Origin: Demequina sp. NBRC 110057
Lineage (GTDB): Bacteria > Actinomycetota > Actinomycetes > Actinomycetales > Demequinaceae
Direction of reading: 5' to 3'
Length of the DNA stretch: 64,000 nt
Assembly (NCBI RefSeq): GCF_002090175.1
Contig: NZ_BBRN01000004.1
Span: 496,001 to 560,000, forward strand
Shown: piece by piece, positions 40,006 to 49,210 of the stretch
Layout: each line of letters starts with the position of its first letter
Numbering within the stretch: the stretch's first letter is position 1
Translations under genes and position numbers: made by a program
The notes under the pieces: model-generated
What the model was told of the DNA's origin: nothing
Seen by the model: only the letters and a program-made list of their open reading frames with translations
Databases searched by the model: none

Positions 40006-42747
40006 ATGACCTCTCCCGCCGAGCGCTACGCGGCAGCGCGCGCCCGCGCCAAGCGCACCGACCTGTCCGAGTTCGAGGCTTCGCTGTCCTTCCCGCTGGA
40101 CCCGTTCCAGCGCGAGGCCTGCGAGGCGGTCGCCGACGGGCACTCCGTGCTGGTCGCGGCGCCCACCGGAGCGGGAAAGACGCTCGTGGGCGAGTTCGCG
40201 GTGCGGCACGCCTTCGATCGCGGCGAGAAGGCGTTCTACACGACCCCCATCAAGGCGCTCAGCAACCAGAAGTTCAACGACCTGCGCCGCACCTACGGCG
40301 TCGACAACGTCGGGCTCCTCACCGGCGACACGTCCATCAACGCGCACGCGCCGATCGTGGTCATGACCACCGAGGTGCTGCGCAACATGATCTACGCCGG
40401 CTCGCGCGACCTCGAGAACCTCGGCGCCGTGGTGCTCGACGAGGTGCACTACCTCGCCGACCGCTTCCGCGGCTCCGTGTGGGAGGAGGTCATCATTCAC
40501 CTCGGCCAGCGCACCGCGCTGATCTGCCTGTCGGCGACGGTGTCCAACGCGGAGGAGTTCGGCGCCTGGCTCACGGAGGTCAGGGGCGACACGAAGGTGA
40601 TCGTGTCCGAACATCGGCCCGTCCCGCTGTGGCCCCACGTGCTAGTCCGGGAGGGCATCTTCGACCTGTACTCGCCCGGCGTCGACCCCCAGGATCCGGG
40701 GCCCAACCCGCGCCTCAACCCCGAGCTCGAGGCGATCACCCGACGGTCGCGCTCGGGCGACGGCTACCAGGGCCGTGGGGGGCGTCCCACCCGCGGCGGC
40801 CGCCGGCCGGCGGGACGTCGCTCGCCGCCACGCTTCGCCGTCGTCGACGTGCTCGACCAGCAGGGACTCCTCCCGGCCATCGTGTTCGTCTTCTCGCGCG
40901 CGGGCTGCGAGGATGCCGTAGACCAGGTGCGCGCCGCCGGCCTGCAGCTCACCACCCCCGAGGAGTCGGCCGAGATCGGCCGCATCGTCGACGAGCGCTG
41001 CTCGGGTATCCCCACCGCCGACCTCGGCGCGCTGGGCTTCCTGCGCTGGCGCGACCACCTCGAGGCGGGCATCGCCGCGCACCACGCCGGCATGATCCCG
41101 CTGTTCAAGGAGGTGGTCGAGGAGCTCTTCGCCGCGGGCCTCCTCAAGGTCGTCTACGCGACGGAGACCCTCGCGCTGGGCATCAACATGCCCGCCCGCT
41201 CCGTGGTGCTCGAGAAGCTCGTCAAGTGGGACGGCCAGGGCCACAAGGACCTGACGGCGGGGGAGTACACCCAGTTGACGGGGCGCGCGGGGCGGCGCGG
41301 CATCGACATCGAGGGCCACGCCGTCGTGGTGGAGCACCCCGGCTTCGACGCGCCGCAGCTCGGAAGGCTCGCGTCGCGGCGCACCTACCCGCTGATCTCG
41401 AGCTTCGCCCCGTCGTACAACATGGCCATCAACCTGGTGGCGCAGTCCGGCGTCGACGAGGCCCGCAAGCTCCTCGAGCTCTCGTTCGCGCAGTACCAGG
41501 CCGACCAGAACGTGGTGGGCAAGGCGCGGCGCGCACGCGAGCTGGAGGCGACCCTGCGCGGCTTCCGTGAGACCGCCACGTGCGACAAGGGCGACTTCAT
41601 GGAGTACGCAGCGCTGCGCGAGCGCATCACCCGCGCCCAGAAGGACGCGTCGCGCATCGTGAAGCGCCAGCGCCGCGAGGCGGGCGTCGAGACCCTGTCG
41701 TCGCTGCGCCGCGGCGACGTCGTGAAGATCGAGTCAGGCAAGCGGCAGGGCTTCGCCGTCGTCACCGTTCCTGACGACCACGCCGAGGCCCCGCGCCCCA
41801 CGGTGGTGAGCGACGAGGCGCGGTTCTTCCGCCTGGCGGTCGCCGACCTCCAGGCGGGCATCGAGGCCGTGGGGGCCATCAAGGTGAAGAAGGGTGTCGA
41901 CACCCGCAACGCCAGGGTGCGCCGCGAGCTCGCGCAGCAGATCGACGCCGCCCGTCACACCTTCGACACTCCCTCGCGTCGCCAGGCGCGCCCCGAGCAG
42001 GACCATCAGCAGGCCCGCGTGGACGCGCTGCGCCGCGAGATGACGGCGCACCCGTGCCACTCGTGCCCCGACCGTGAGCAGCACGCCAGGTGGGCCGAGC
42101 GCTACCACCGCACCCTGCGCGACCGCGACCGCCTGACTGGCGAGATCGCCCGGGCCACGGGGTCGATCTCCGCGCTGTTCGACCGCCGCTGCGCCGTCCT
42201 CAGGGAGCTCGGCTACCTCGAGGGCGACGGCCCTCAGACCGTCGTGACGGACGACGGCGCCCTCATGAAGCGCCTCTACTCCGACAACGACCTTGTCATC
42301 GCCGAGTGCCTGCGCACGAACATCTGGCACGAGCTCCACCCGCCGGCCCTGGCGGCCGCCGTCTCGACGCTCCTGTACGGGGGACGCCGGGAGGATGAGA
42401 CCCGCACCCCCAAGGTTCCCGGCGGCCCCGGGGGAGTACTGGGACGGGCTCTCAAGGAAACCGTGCGCGTGTGGTCCCGCGTCGACGACCTCCAGCATGC
42501 GCATCGGCTGCCCGACGCTCCGGCCCCGCACTGGGGCATCGTGTCCGCCATCCACGCGTGGGCGCAGGGCAAGAACCTCGACGTGGCGCTCAAGGACACC
42601 GAGATCGCGCCCGGCGACATGGTCCGCTGGTGCAAGCAGGTCATCGACGTGCTCGACCAGGTGGCGCAGGTGGCGCCCACGGAGCTGGTGCGGTCGCGTG
42701 CACTGACCGCGATCGACGCGATGCGGAGGGGCGTGGTCGCCTACTGA
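40006..42747 (+). CDS. helY: Ski2/Mtr4-like RNA helicase HelY
   Basis: 913 residues. Superfamily 2 motifs in order: VAAPTGAGKTLVGEF (I), VVLDEVHYLADR (II), LICLSATVSNAEEFG (III), QLTGRAGRRGID (VI). After the helicase core come an insertion (about 550-720) with a Cys pair (CHSCPDREQH) and a DSHCT-type C-terminal domain. A Gly/Arg-rich stretch near 250-285 is likely flexible. Presumed to remodel structured RNA; conserved next to tatAC in actinobacteria. Confidence 0.93.
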   Translation: MTSPAERYAAARARAKRTDLSEFEASLSFPLDPFQREACEAVADGHSVLVAAPTGAGKTLVGEFAVRHAFDRGEKAFYTTPIKALSNQKFNDLRRTYGVDNVGLLTGDTSINAHAPIVVMTTEVLRNMIYAGSRDLENLGAVVLDEVHYLADRFRGSVWEEVIIHLGQRTALICLSATVSNAEEFGAWLTEVRGDTKVIVSEHRPVPLWPHVLVREGIFDLYSPGVDPQDPGPNPRLNPELEAITRRSRSGDGYQGRGGRPTRGGRRPAGRRSPPRFAVVDVLDQQGLLPAIVFVFSRAGCEDAVDQVRAAGLQLTTPEESAEIGRIVDERCSGIPTADLGALGFLRWRDHLEAGIAAHHAGMIPLFKEVVEELFAAGLLKVVYATETLALGINMPARSVVLEKLVKWDGQGHKDLTAGEYTQLTGRAGRRGIDIEGHAVVVEHPGFDAPQLGRLASRRTYPLISSFAPSYNMAINLVAQSGVDEARKLLELSFAQYQADQNVVGKARRARELEATLRGFRETATCDKGDFMEYAALRERITRAQKDASRIVKRQRREAGVETLSSLRRGDVVKIESGKRQGFAVVTVPDDHAEAPRPTVVSDEARFFRLAVADLQAGIEAVGAIKVKKGVDTRNARVRRELAQQIDAARHTFDTPSRRQARPEQDHQQARVDALRREMTAHPCHSCPDREQHARWAERYHRTLRDRDRLTGEIARATGSISALFDRRCAVLRELGYLEGDGPQTVVTDDGALMKRLYSDNDLVIAECLRTNIWHELHPPALAAAVSTLLYGGRREDETRTPKVPGGPGGVLGRALKETVRVWSRVDDLQHAHRLPDAPAPHWGIVSAIHAWAQGKNLDVALKDTEIAPGDMVRWCKQVIDVLDQVAQVAPTELVRSRALTAIDAMRRGVVAY

Positions 42748-42782
42748 CCGGCAGGGTGCACCGCGGACGACGCGGGCGAAAG

Positions 42783-42788
42783 TAGGCT
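42783..42788 (+). promoter_or_regulatory. -10 element of lnt-ppm1
   Basis: TAGGCT, 6 bases before the lnt GTG; implies leaderless mRNA for the lnt-ppm1 pair. Confidence 0.5.
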
Positions 42789-42794
42789 GGTCCG

Positions 42795-44330
42795 GTGCCC
42801 CGCGCCCTCCTGAATCTCCTGCTCGCCGTCGGCGGTGGACTCGTGCTCAACGCGGGCTTTCCCGACCTCGGCTGGTGGCCGCTCGTCTACGTCGCCCTCG
42901 CGATGCTGTGGCTGGCGCTGCGCGAGGCGACGGTGTGGCGGGCGTTCGGCCTCACCTGGGCCTTCGCGATCGCCTTCCTGCTCCCGCACCTGACGTGGGC
43001 CGATGCCTCCGTGGGCGCCGTGCCCTGGGTCGCCCTCAGCATCGCCGAGGGGGCGTTCATCGCCCTGTTCGGCGCCGGCTGGGCCTGCGTGCGCCGTTCT
43101 CCGCTCATGCAGGGCCGTCCGCCGTGGTGGTCTCCCGCCGCGTTCGGCCTGCTGTGGGTCGGCATGGAGCAGCTGCGGTCCATGATCCCGTTCGGCGGCT
43201 TCCCCTGGGGGAGGATCGCGTACTCGCAGGTCGACGCCCCCATCGCCAGGCTCGCGTGGCTGGGCGGGGTGCCCCTCACGGCCTTCGCCATCGCGACGGT
43301 GGGCGCGTGCCTCGGCCTCGCTGTCGAGGCGGCGCTTACCCGCAGGCTTGTCCTCGCTGGCGCCGCGCCCATCGCAGCTGCGGCGCTGTTCGTCGGGGGC
43401 CTCTTCATCCCGATCGACACGCAGGCCACCGACGGGACCCTGCGCGTGGGCGCCGTGCAGGGCAACGTGCCGAACACCGGCCTCGACGCGTTCTCGCAGG
43501 CGCGCGAGGTCACCAAGAACCACCACGACGGCACCCTGCAGCTCGTCGAGGATGACCCCGGCCCGATCGACCTGCTGCTGTGGCCGGAGAACGCCGCCGA
43601 CTACGACCCGCGGACGGACGAGGAGTCGGCGCGGCTCGTCACGGAGGCGGCGCAGGCGGCCGGCGCGCCCCTGCTGCTGGGCACCAACGATTACTCTCCC
43701 GAGGACGGGCGCTACAACACGATGCTGCTGTGGTCCCAGTCGGGTGCAGTGATCGACTCGTACGACAAGCAGCGTCCGGCGCCGTTCGCCGAGTACATCC
43801 CCATCCGCGACGTCGTCTCGCACTTCTCGGATGCTGTCGACCTGGTGCAGACCGAGGTCCTGCCGGGGACGGGCTCGGCCACGATCGACGTTCCCGTCGA
43901 GGCGCTCGACCGCGTCGTCACTGTCGGCACGCCCATCTGCTTCGAGATCGCCTACGACGAGATCATCACCGACGCCATCGCGCAGGGCGCCGAGGTGCTC
44001 CTGGTGCCCACCAACAACGCGAGCTTCGGCCTCACCGCGGAGTCCACCCAGCAGCTCCAGATGACCCGCCTGGCGGCGATCACGACGGGCCGCGCCGCCA
44101 TCCAGATCTCGACCGTCGGCGTGTCCGGTGTGGTCACCCCCCACGGCAGGCTCATCGAGAGCACTGAGCTCTTCACCGCGGACCAGATCTACGCCGAGCT
44201 GCCGCTGCGCACCGAGATCACCCCGGCCGTCGCCCTGCGCCACGTGTGGCATTGGGGCTTCCTGGTGCTGCCGCTGATCCTGGTGGTCTCCGCTGCCGGC
44301 CGCACCATCCGAGAGAGGTACGACTGGTGA
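42795..44330 (+). CDS. lnt: Apolipoprotein N-acyltransferase
   Basis: 511 residues: about seven membrane helices, then an extracytoplasmic nitrilase domain with the Glu-Lys-Cys triad in [19 protein letters not shown] and [12 protein letters not shown], and a final helix. It adds the third acyl chain to lipoproteins; the lipoprotein at 55913-56221 is a possible substrate. In M. tuberculosis it is fused to polyprenol-phosphate-mannose synthase; here the two are separate and overlap by 4 bases. Confidence 0.94.
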   Translation: MPRALLNLLLAVGGGLVLNAGFPDLGWWPLVYVALAMLWLALREATVWRAFGLTWAFAIAFLLPHLTWADASVGAVPWVALSIAEGAFIALFGAGWACVRRSPLMQGRPPWWSPAAFGLLWVGMEQLRSMIPFGGFPWGRIAYSQVDAPIARLAWLGGVPLTAFAIATVGACLGLAVEAALTRRLVLAGAAPIAAAALFVGGLFIPIDTQATDGTLRVGAVQGNVPNTGLDAFSQAREVTKNHHDGTLQLVEDDPGPIDLLLWPENAADYDPRTDEESARLVTEAAQAAGAPLLLGTNDYSPEDGRYNTMLLWSQSGAVIDSYDKQRPAPFAEYIPIRDVVSHFSDAVDLVQTEVLPGTGSATIDVPVEALDRVVTVGTPICFEIAYDEIITDAIAQGAEVLLVPTNNASFGLTAESTQQLQMTRLAAITTGRAAIQISTVGVSGVVTPHGRLIESTELFTADQIYAELPLRTEITPAVALRHVWHWGFLVLPLILVVSAAGRTIRERYDW

Positions 44331-45067
44331 CCCGCACCCTCGTCATCATCCCCACGTACAACGAGCGCGCCTCGCTGCCCGTCCAGGTGGAGGCGGTCAG
44401 GGCCGCCGCCCCCGAGGTCGACATCCTCGTTGCCGACGACAATTCGCCCGACGGCACGGGCGCCTGGGCCGACGAACGGGCCGCCGCCGACCCGCACGTC
44501 CACGTGCTTCATAGGCCCGGAAAGGCCGGGCTGGGTGCGGCCTACCTCGCGGGCTTCGCATGGGGCCTGGAGCGCGGCTACGACGTGCTGGTCGAGATGG
44601 ACGCCGACGGCTCCCACCGTGCCGAGGACCTTCCCTCCGTGCTCGCGGCTCCCGGCCCGTGGGACCTCGCGATCGGCTCACGCTGGGTGCCAGGAGGCTC
44701 GGTCGTCAACTGGCCGGCGCATCGGCGGCTGCTGTCGACGGGGGCGAACACCTATGTGCGCCTCATGCTCGGCCTGGGGGTGCACGATGCCACGGCGGGC
44801 TTCCGCGCCTACCGCGCCGAGACCCTGCGCTCCCTCGACCTGGCGCACGTCGAGTCGCAGGGGTACTGCTTCCAGATCGACATGGCCTGGCGCGTGGTGC
44901 GCGCGGGCGGCACTGTGGTGGAGGTGCCGATCACGTTCGTCGAGCGTGAGCAGGGGCAGTCGAAGATGTCCGGCGCGATCATCCGCGAGGCTCTCGTGAA
45001 GACGACCGCCTGGGGAATGAAAGAGCGCGCGACGCAGGTGCGTCGCGCGCTCTCCAGGGAGACGTAG
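44327..45067 (+). CDS. ppm1: Polyprenol-phosphate mannosyltransferase (Ppm1 catalytic domain)
   Basis: 246-residue GT2 glycosyltransferase that charges polyprenyl phosphate with mannose from GDP-mannose for lipoglycans and protein O-mannosylation. Motifs: [37 protein letters not shown] with the metal-binding DAD, and a C-terminal [12 protein letters not shown] start overlapping lnt. A long hairpin is embedded in its last codons. Confidence 0.94.
   Translation: MTRTLVIIPTYNERASLPVQVEAVRAAAPEVDILVADDNSPDGTGAWADERAAADPHVHVLHRPGKAGLGAAYLAGFAWGLERGYDVLVEMDADGSHRAEDLPSVLAAPGPWDLAIGSRWVPGGSVVNWPAHRRLLSTGANTYVRLMLGLGVHDATAGFRAYRAETLRSLDLAHVESQGYCFQIDMAWRVVRAGGTVVEVPITFVEREQGQSKMSGAIIREALVKTTAWGMKERATQVRRALSRET
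45022..45053. terminator. Terminator-like hairpin inside the ppm1 3' coding end
   Basis: AGAGCGCGCGACGCA (45022-45036) is perfectly complementary to 45039-45053. The tip must open to a 4-base loop, leaving about 14 pairs. It lies within the last 15 codons of ppm1, upstream of the convergent rbpA stop, so it could end transcripts in both directions. No T tract on either side. Confidence 0.6.
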
Positions 45068-45071
45068 GGGC

Positions 45072-45410
45072 TTAGCTGCCGATGCGGCCGGCCCTCAGCA
45101 GTTCGAGTCGCTCGTCGAGGAGTTCCTCGAGCTCGGGGATGGTGCGGCGCTCCAGCAGCATGTCCCAGTGCGTGCGGGCGGCCTTGGTGTCGGTCTCGGC
45201 GGGGCGGTCGCCGTCCCTCAGCAGGGCAAGGGCGCCGCAGTGGCACTCCCACGACAGCGGGACGTCGGCCTCGACGGAGAACGGAAGGGTGACGACGTGT
45301 CCGTTGGGGCAGTCGTAGTGGACGTCGCGGCGCTCGGCCAGCTCGGAGTTGCCCGGCGCCTCCATGCTCTGGGTTCCCAGACGCATTCCTCGCAGTGCTC
45401 GATCAGCCAT
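45072..45410 (-). CDS. rbpA: RNA polymerase-binding protein RbpA
   Basis: 112-residue actinobacterial activator that ties the group 1 sigma factor to RNA polymerase and stabilises open complexes. The core zinc-ribbon region YDCPNGHVVTLPFS ... SWECHCG is intact, followed by the basic linker and sigma-interaction domain RTIPELEELLDERLELLR. Start ATG 45410 has GAGGGAGG upstream (minus strand). Its upstream region has a sigmaR-type promoter. Confidence 0.96.
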   Translation of the reverse strand: MADRALRGMRLGTQSMEAPGNSELAERRDVHYDCPNGHVVTLPFSVEADVPLSWECHCGALALLRDGDRPAETDTKAARTHWDMLLERRTIPELEELLDERLELLRAGRIGS

Positions 45411-45468
45411 GTCAGCCTCCCTCGAAATCGGTGGGCAGGCGGGGGTGGTGCCTGCGCTCTGTGGAGTC

Positions 45469-45495
45469 AACGAGCCTGATACCAGGGTTGTTCCC
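45469..45495 (-). promoter_or_regulatory. SigmaR/SigmaH-type stress promoter of rbpA
   Basis: On the minus strand GGGAAC (45490-45495) and GTT (45469-45471) are separated by exactly 18 bases, matching the thiol-oxidative-stress consensus GGGAAT-N18-GTT. Start of transcription would be near 45462, giving a leader of about 50 bases. rbpA is a known SigmaR target in Streptomyces, which supports the call. Confidence 0.75.
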
Positions 45496-45547
45496 GGTCG
45501 AGGGTTACCGGTCCTGGGAACGGCCGATGCCTGGGCCGAGCAAGCGG

Positions 45548-46654
45548 TTACCCGCCGGTGCGCGACGGGGTGACGGTGGCATCGGCCGTCGCTACCTCGC
45601 CGGCGAAGAGGCGGGGGCGTAGCCACAGGGTGACGTACACGAGGGCGACGAGCACGGGCACCTCGATGAGCGGCCCGACCACACCGGCGAGAGCCTCGCC
45701 ACTGGTGGCGCCGAAGGTGCCGATCGCGACGGCGATGGCCAGCTCGAAGTTATTGCCGGCGGCGGTGAAGGCGAGCGTGGTGGTGCGCGCGTAGCCGAGG
45801 CCGAGCGCGCGGCCCGTCGCCATTCCCGCTCCCCACATGATGGCGAAGTAGGCGAGCAGCGGCAGCGCGATCCGCGCCACGTCCCACGGGTGGGCGACGA
45901 CCTGTTCGCCCTGCAAGGCGAAGAGCAGCACGATGGTGAACAGCAGGCCGTAGAGGGCCCAGGGGCCGATGCGGGGGAGGAAGGCGGACTCGTACCACTC
46001 ACGTCCCTTGGCTCGCTCGCCGATGGCGCGCGACGCGAAGCCGGCCGCGAGCGGGATACCTAAGAAGATGAGGACGTTGAGCGCGATGGTGCCCATGGAG
46101 GCGTCGAGCCCCTGGGTGTCGAGCCCGAGCCAGCCCGGCAGCACGGTGAGGTAGAACCAGCCCAGCACCGAGAAGGCGACGACCTGGAACACCGAGTTGA
46201 TCGCGACAAGCACCGCGGCTGCCTCGCGGTCGCCGCACGCGAGGTCGTTCCAGATGACCACCATCGCGATGCAGCGGGCAAGTCCAACGATGATCAGCCC
46301 GGTGCGGTATGCGGGCAGGTCGGGCAGGAACGTCCAGGCGAGCGCGAACATGACGGCGGGCCCGACGAGCCAGTTCAGCACGAGCGAGCTCACCAGCAGA
46401 CGCCTGTCTCCCGTGACGGCGGCGACCTTGTCGTACCTGACCTTCGCAAGCACCGGGTACATCATGACGAGCAGGCCCAGGGCGATGGGAAGGGAAATTC
46501 CGCCGATCTCGAGCGCCTCGAGGCCGTCACCGAGCGCGGGGACAAACTGTCCGAGCCCGATGCCGACCAGCATCGCGAGGCCGATCCACGCGGGGAGCCA
46601 ACGGTCGAGAGTGGACAGGCGCGCGGGGGCGTCGGCGGCGGCGAGCGGGGTCAT
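45548..46654 (-). CDS. arsB: Arsenite efflux transporter, ACR3 family
   Basis: 368 residues with about ten membrane helices. The conserved Cys of ACR3 transporters is in GLARCIAMVVIWNDLACGD, and FTAAGNNFELAIAVAIGTFG matches the second signature. It exports arsenite (and possibly antimonite) by proton antiport. Overlaps arsC by 4 bases, so reduction and export are coupled. The symbol acr3 is also in use. Confidence 0.93.
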   Translation of the reverse strand: MTPLAAADAPARLSTLDRWLPAWIGLAMLVGIGLGQFVPALGDGLEALEIGGISLPIALGLLVMMYPVLAKVRYDKVAAVTGDRRLLVSSLVLNWLVGPAVMFALAWTFLPDLPAYRTGLIIVGLARCIAMVVIWNDLACGDREAAAVLVAINSVFQVVAFSVLGWFYLTVLPGWLGLDTQGLDASMGTIALNVLIFLGIPLAAGFASRAIGERAKGREWYESAFLPRIGPWALYGLLFTIVLLFALQGEQVVAHPWDVARIALPLLAYFAIMWGAGMATGRALGLGYARTTTLAFTAAGNNFELAIAVAIGTFGATSGEALAGVVGPLIEVPVLVALVYVTLWLRPRLFAGEVATADATVTPSRTGG

Positions 46655-47055
46655 GCCGTGAGGTCGGCGAGCAGCGCCTCGACGCGCCCCTTGATCTCGT
46701 CGCGGATGGGGCGGACGGACTCGATGCCCTGCCCGGCCGGGTCCTCGAGCACCCAGTCCTCGTAGCGCTTGCCGGGGTAGTAGGGGCAGGCGTCGCCGCA
46801 GCCCATGGTGATCACCGCATCGGACGCCTGCACGGCATCGGGCGTGAGCACCTTGGGCTGCTCCTCGCGGATGTCGATGCCCACCTCGAGCATCGCCTCG
46901 ACGGCCACCGGGTTGATCTGGTCGGCGGGCATGGAGCCGGCCGAGCGGACCTCGACGGCGCCGCCGGACAGGTGCCGCATGAAGCCGGCGGCCATCTGGG
47001 ACCGGCCGGCGTTGTGGACGCACACGAAGATGACGGAGGGCTGGGAGTCGCTCAT
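46651..47055 (-). CDS. arsC: Arsenate reductase, low-molecular-weight phosphatase fold
   Basis: 134 residues with the phosphatase loop VCVHNAGRSQMA (nucleophilic Cys near residue 13) and a downstream pair of Cys in MGCGDACPYYPGKR, as in thioredoxin-linked reductases. Reduces arsenate to arsenite for export by the adjacent ACR3 protein. Start ATG 47055; the promoter TTGACA-N17-CAGGCT on the minus strand ends 6 bases before the ATG, so the mRNA is leaderless. Confidence 0.94.
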   Translation of the reverse strand: MSDSQPSVIFVCVHNAGRSQMAAGFMRHLSGGAVEVRSAGSMPADQINPVAVEAMLEVGIDIREEQPKVLTPDAVQASDAVITMGCGDACPYYPGKRYEDWVLEDPAGQGIESVRPIRDEIKGRVEALLADLTA

Positions 47056-47061
47056 GCGGCA

Positions 47062-47090
47062 AGCCTGACGTGAATATCGATGTCTGTCAA
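47062..47090 (-). promoter_or_regulatory. Promoter of arsC-arsB
   Basis: Minus-strand TTGACA (47085-47090) and CAGGCT (47062-47067) are 17 bases apart. The inverted repeat proposed as ArsR operator covers it. Confidence 0.6.
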
Positions 47091-47094
47091 TATT
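47073..47094. promoter_or_regulatory. Candidate ArsR operator
   Basis: AATAT (47073-47077) and ATATT (47090-47094) form an AT-rich inverted repeat with 12 bases between, unusual in this GC-rich sequence. It overlaps the -35 of arsCB and touches the -35 of arsR (TTGAAG, 47093-47098), so a bound ArsR dimer would shut both promoters. Confidence 0.55.
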
Positions 47095-47121
47095 GAAGAA
47101 GATCGATACACCCGTTAGCCT
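47093..47121 (+). promoter_or_regulatory. Promoter of arsR
   Basis: TTGAAG (47093-47098), 17 bases, TAGCCT (47116-47121), then 6 bases to the ATG: a complete leaderless promoter divergent from that of arsCB. Confidence 0.6.
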
Positions 47122-47127
47122 GGCGCG

Positions 47128-47472
47128 ATGGCGATCCGCGAGAACCTGCTGGCCGACGCCGAGGTGTGTAGCCCCGGCACGGTGCTGAGAGTGCCCGAGG
47201 GCGATGACGCGTCCTCGGCAGCGCTTCTCAAGGTGGTCGCCGACCCCACGCGGCTGCGGATATTGCGCATCCTCGCCGCCAACGGCGCGGTGTGCGCGTG
47301 CGACCTCGAGGCGCCCCTGGGGCTCAGCCAGCCCACCGTCTCCCATCACCTGCGCCAGCTCCACGACGCCGGGCTCGTCACCCGCGAGAAGCGCGGCACC
47401 TGGGCCTTCTTTGGGCTCGACCGCGAGGCGGTCGCCAGGGTGGGCGCGCCGCTGGCCGCGCTGGCGAACTAG
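47128..47472 (+). CDS. arsR: Arsenic-responsive ArsR repressor
   Basis: 114 residues, winged helix with LSQPTVSHHLRQLHDAGLV as recognition helix and wing. Likely As(III) ligands are Cys in VCACDL (helix 3) and the N-terminal Cys in AEVCSPG. Loss of binding on arsenite contact derepresses arsCB and arsR. Its stop overlaps the stop region of the convergent hydrolase gene by 4 bases. Confidence 0.92.
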   Translation: MAIRENLLADAEVCSPGTVLRVPEGDDASSAALLKVVADPTRLRILRILAANGAVCACDLEAPLGLSQPTVSHHLRQLHDAGLVTREKRGTWAFFGLDREAVARVGAPLAALAN

Positions 47473-48254
47473 AGATCCTCGAGACTCGCCACCACGCCCG
47501 GCAGGGCCGCGAGCGCGCTGACGTGCCCCTCGCCGTCCAGCTCGACGAGGCGCGCGTGGGGGATGGCCTCCCGTAGCCACCTGCCGTGGGTGACGGGCAC
47601 GATGCGGTCCGCCGTCCCATGCATCAGCGTCACCGGGCACGCGATGCTGCCAAGGTCGACGCCCCAGTCATGCACGTACGCGAGGTCGTCGTCGATCGGG
47701 CCGTCGACGGCTCCCGGCGCCTGGCCAAGCCAGGACAGCGCCCCGTCGAGGGCTGCCAGGTCTCGGGAGGTGAACTCGGGGTCGTAGGCGGCATCGTCGA
47801 GGGCGCGGCGTGCGTCCTCGCCCGCCGCGGCGGCGGTGAGCGCCTCGACGCCTGAGGGGATCATTCCGGCGAACCAGTCGAGCCCGTCGGCCTCTCGCGG
47901 CGCGAGGGAGGCGACGGTGACCGCCCAGGCCACCCTGGCATCGGTCGCCGCGCAGGCGAGCGCGTGAGGGCCACCGCCCGAGTACCCGATCACCGCATAG
48001 GAGTCGAGCCCCCAGTCATCGGCGAGCGCTGCCACGTCGCGGGCCACATCGGCGGGGCTGCGCCCTGGCAGCCGGGTGGATTCGCCGTAGCTGGGCCGGT
48101 CCACCCCGGCCCAGCGCATGCCCGCGGGAAGCGTCAGGGGCGGTGGGGCCCCGGTGCCCGGCGTGCCGTGATGCCAGAAGACCGTCAGCCCGGCTCCCGG
48201 GGACCCGTACGCGGCAAGGCCCCGCCCGTCGACCATCGTGTGAATGTCGGCCAT
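47469..48254 (-). CDS. Alpha/beta hydrolase
   Basis: 261 residues. Oxyanion HG in WHHGTPGTG, nucleophile elbow GYSGGGPHA, acid in HGTADRIVP, and His in DGEGHVSAL complete the catalytic set. Substrate unknown. Minus-strand TAGCCT (48261-48266) is 6 bases before the ATG, so this is another leaderless mRNA. Confidence 0.88.
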   Translation of the reverse strand: MADIHTMVDGRGLAAYGSPGAGLTVFWHHGTPGTGAPPPLTLPAGMRWAGVDRPSYGESTRLPGRSPADVARDVAALADDWGLDSYAVIGYSGGGPHALACAATDARVAWAVTVASLAPREADGLDWFAGMIPSGVEALTAAAAGEDARRALDDAAYDPEFTSRDLAALDGALSWLGQAPGAVDGPIDDDLAYVHDWGVDLGSIACPVTLMHGTADRIVPVTHGRWLREAIPHARLVELDGEGHVSALAALPGVVASLEDL

Positions 48255-48260
48255 GGTCGA

Positions 48261-48266
48261 AGGCTA
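48261..48266 (-). promoter_or_regulatory. -10 element of the hydrolase gene
   Basis: TAGCCT on the minus strand, 6 bases before ATG 48254. Confidence 0.4.
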
Positions 48267-48298
48267 CGTCCCAGGTCGCGCGGTGGCACCATGAATCC

Positions 48299-48742
48299 GT
48301 GCCAACCCTCACGGAGCAACGCCTGCGAGATCTCGCGCTCCTGCGCCGTGCGCGGGACAGGATGGACCGGGAGCATGCGCTTCCTCTCGACGTGGAGTCG
48401 ATCGCCGCCGGCGTCGGCATGTCCGCCGGGCACTTCTCGCGCTCCTTTCGCGCCGCGTATGGCGAGAGTCCGTACTCGTACCTCATGACGCGTCGCATCG
48501 AGCGCGCCATGTCTCTATTACGCCGCGGCGACCTCACCGTGACCGAGGTGTCCCTCGCGGTGGGTTGCCAGTCACTCGGCACCTTCACCACCCGCTTCTC
48601 CGAGCTCGTCGGCATGTCTCCCGGCGTCTACCGGCGTCACATGGCCGATGCCGTGATGGGGCTTCCCACGCTCGTCACCAGGGAAGCCGGCAGACCGGTC
48701 AGGAATCGAGAAGCCGCGGTGCCGGTGACGGTCCTACGGTGA
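48299..48742 (+). CDS. AraC-type transcriptional regulator, DNA-binding domain only
   Basis: 147 residues, almost entirely the double helix-turn-helix of AraC proteins (IAAGVGMSAGHFSRSFRAAYGESPYSYL, read in two blocks, and VTEVSLAVGCQSLGTFTTRF). There is no separate ligand-binding domain. GTG 48299 is assumed. The gene is followed by a VOC protein and a UvrA-like ATPase, a trio seen in several actinobacteria, so it probably controls them. Confidence 0.88.
   Translation: MPTLTEQRLRDLALLRRARDRMDREHALPLDVESIAAGVGMSAGHFSRSFRAAYGESPYSYLMTRRIERAMSLLRRGDLTVTEVSLAVGCQSLGTFTTRFSELVGMSPGVYRRHMADAVMGLPTLVTREAGRPVRNREAAVPVTVLR
48735..48740 (+). promoter_or_regulatory. -10 element of the VOC gene
   Basis: TACGGT at the very end of the regulator gene, 6 bases before ATG 48747. 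Confidence 0.35.
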
Positions 48743-48746
48743 AGCC

Positions 48747-49157
48747 ATGGACATCACGATTCACTCCTCCTTCCTGCCGCTGACCGACCCGGACGCATCG
48801 CTCGCGTTCTACCGCGACGTCCTCGGCTTCGAGATTCGGCTCGATGTCGGGCAGGGCGCCATGCGCTGGATCACTGTCGGCCCGGCCGGTCAGCCCGACA
48901 CGAACATCGTCCTGTATCCGCCGCAGGCGAACCCCGGTGTGACGGACGCCGAGAAGGAAACGATCGCGGAGATGATGGCGAAGGGCACCTTCGCGTCGCT
49001 GCTGCTCGCGACGCCCGACGTGGACGCGGCGTTCGAGCGCATCGAGCGGCACGACGTGGAGATCGCGCAGGAGCCCACCGACCAGCCCTACGGCGTGCGC
49101 GACTGCGCGCTGCGCGACCCGGCCGGCAACCTCCTCCGCCTCCAGCAGCGCCCGTGA
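48747..49157 (+). CDS. VOC (glyoxalase/bleomycin-resistance) family protein
   Basis: 136 residues with two beta-alpha-beta-beta-beta units: DASLAFYRDVLGFEIRLD in the first and LRDPAGNLLRLQQ at the end. A C-terminal Arg/Asp pattern and Asn in DPAGN are typical; only the His in the first strand (ITIHSS) and Gln/Asp near the end could bind metal. Could sequester or modify a drug-like molecule, consistent with the UvrA-like neighbour. Confidence 0.87.
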   Translation: MDITIHSSFLPLTDPDASLAFYRDVLGFEIRLDVGQGAMRWITVGPAGQPDTNIVLYPPQANPGVTDAEKETIAEMMAKGTFASLLLATPDVDAAFERIERHDVEIAQEPTDQPYGVRDCALRDPAGNLLRLQQRP

Positions 49158-49210
49158 CACGACTGGCAGACTGACCCCACCACCGCATCGGCCCACCCCA
49201 AGGAGTCCCC

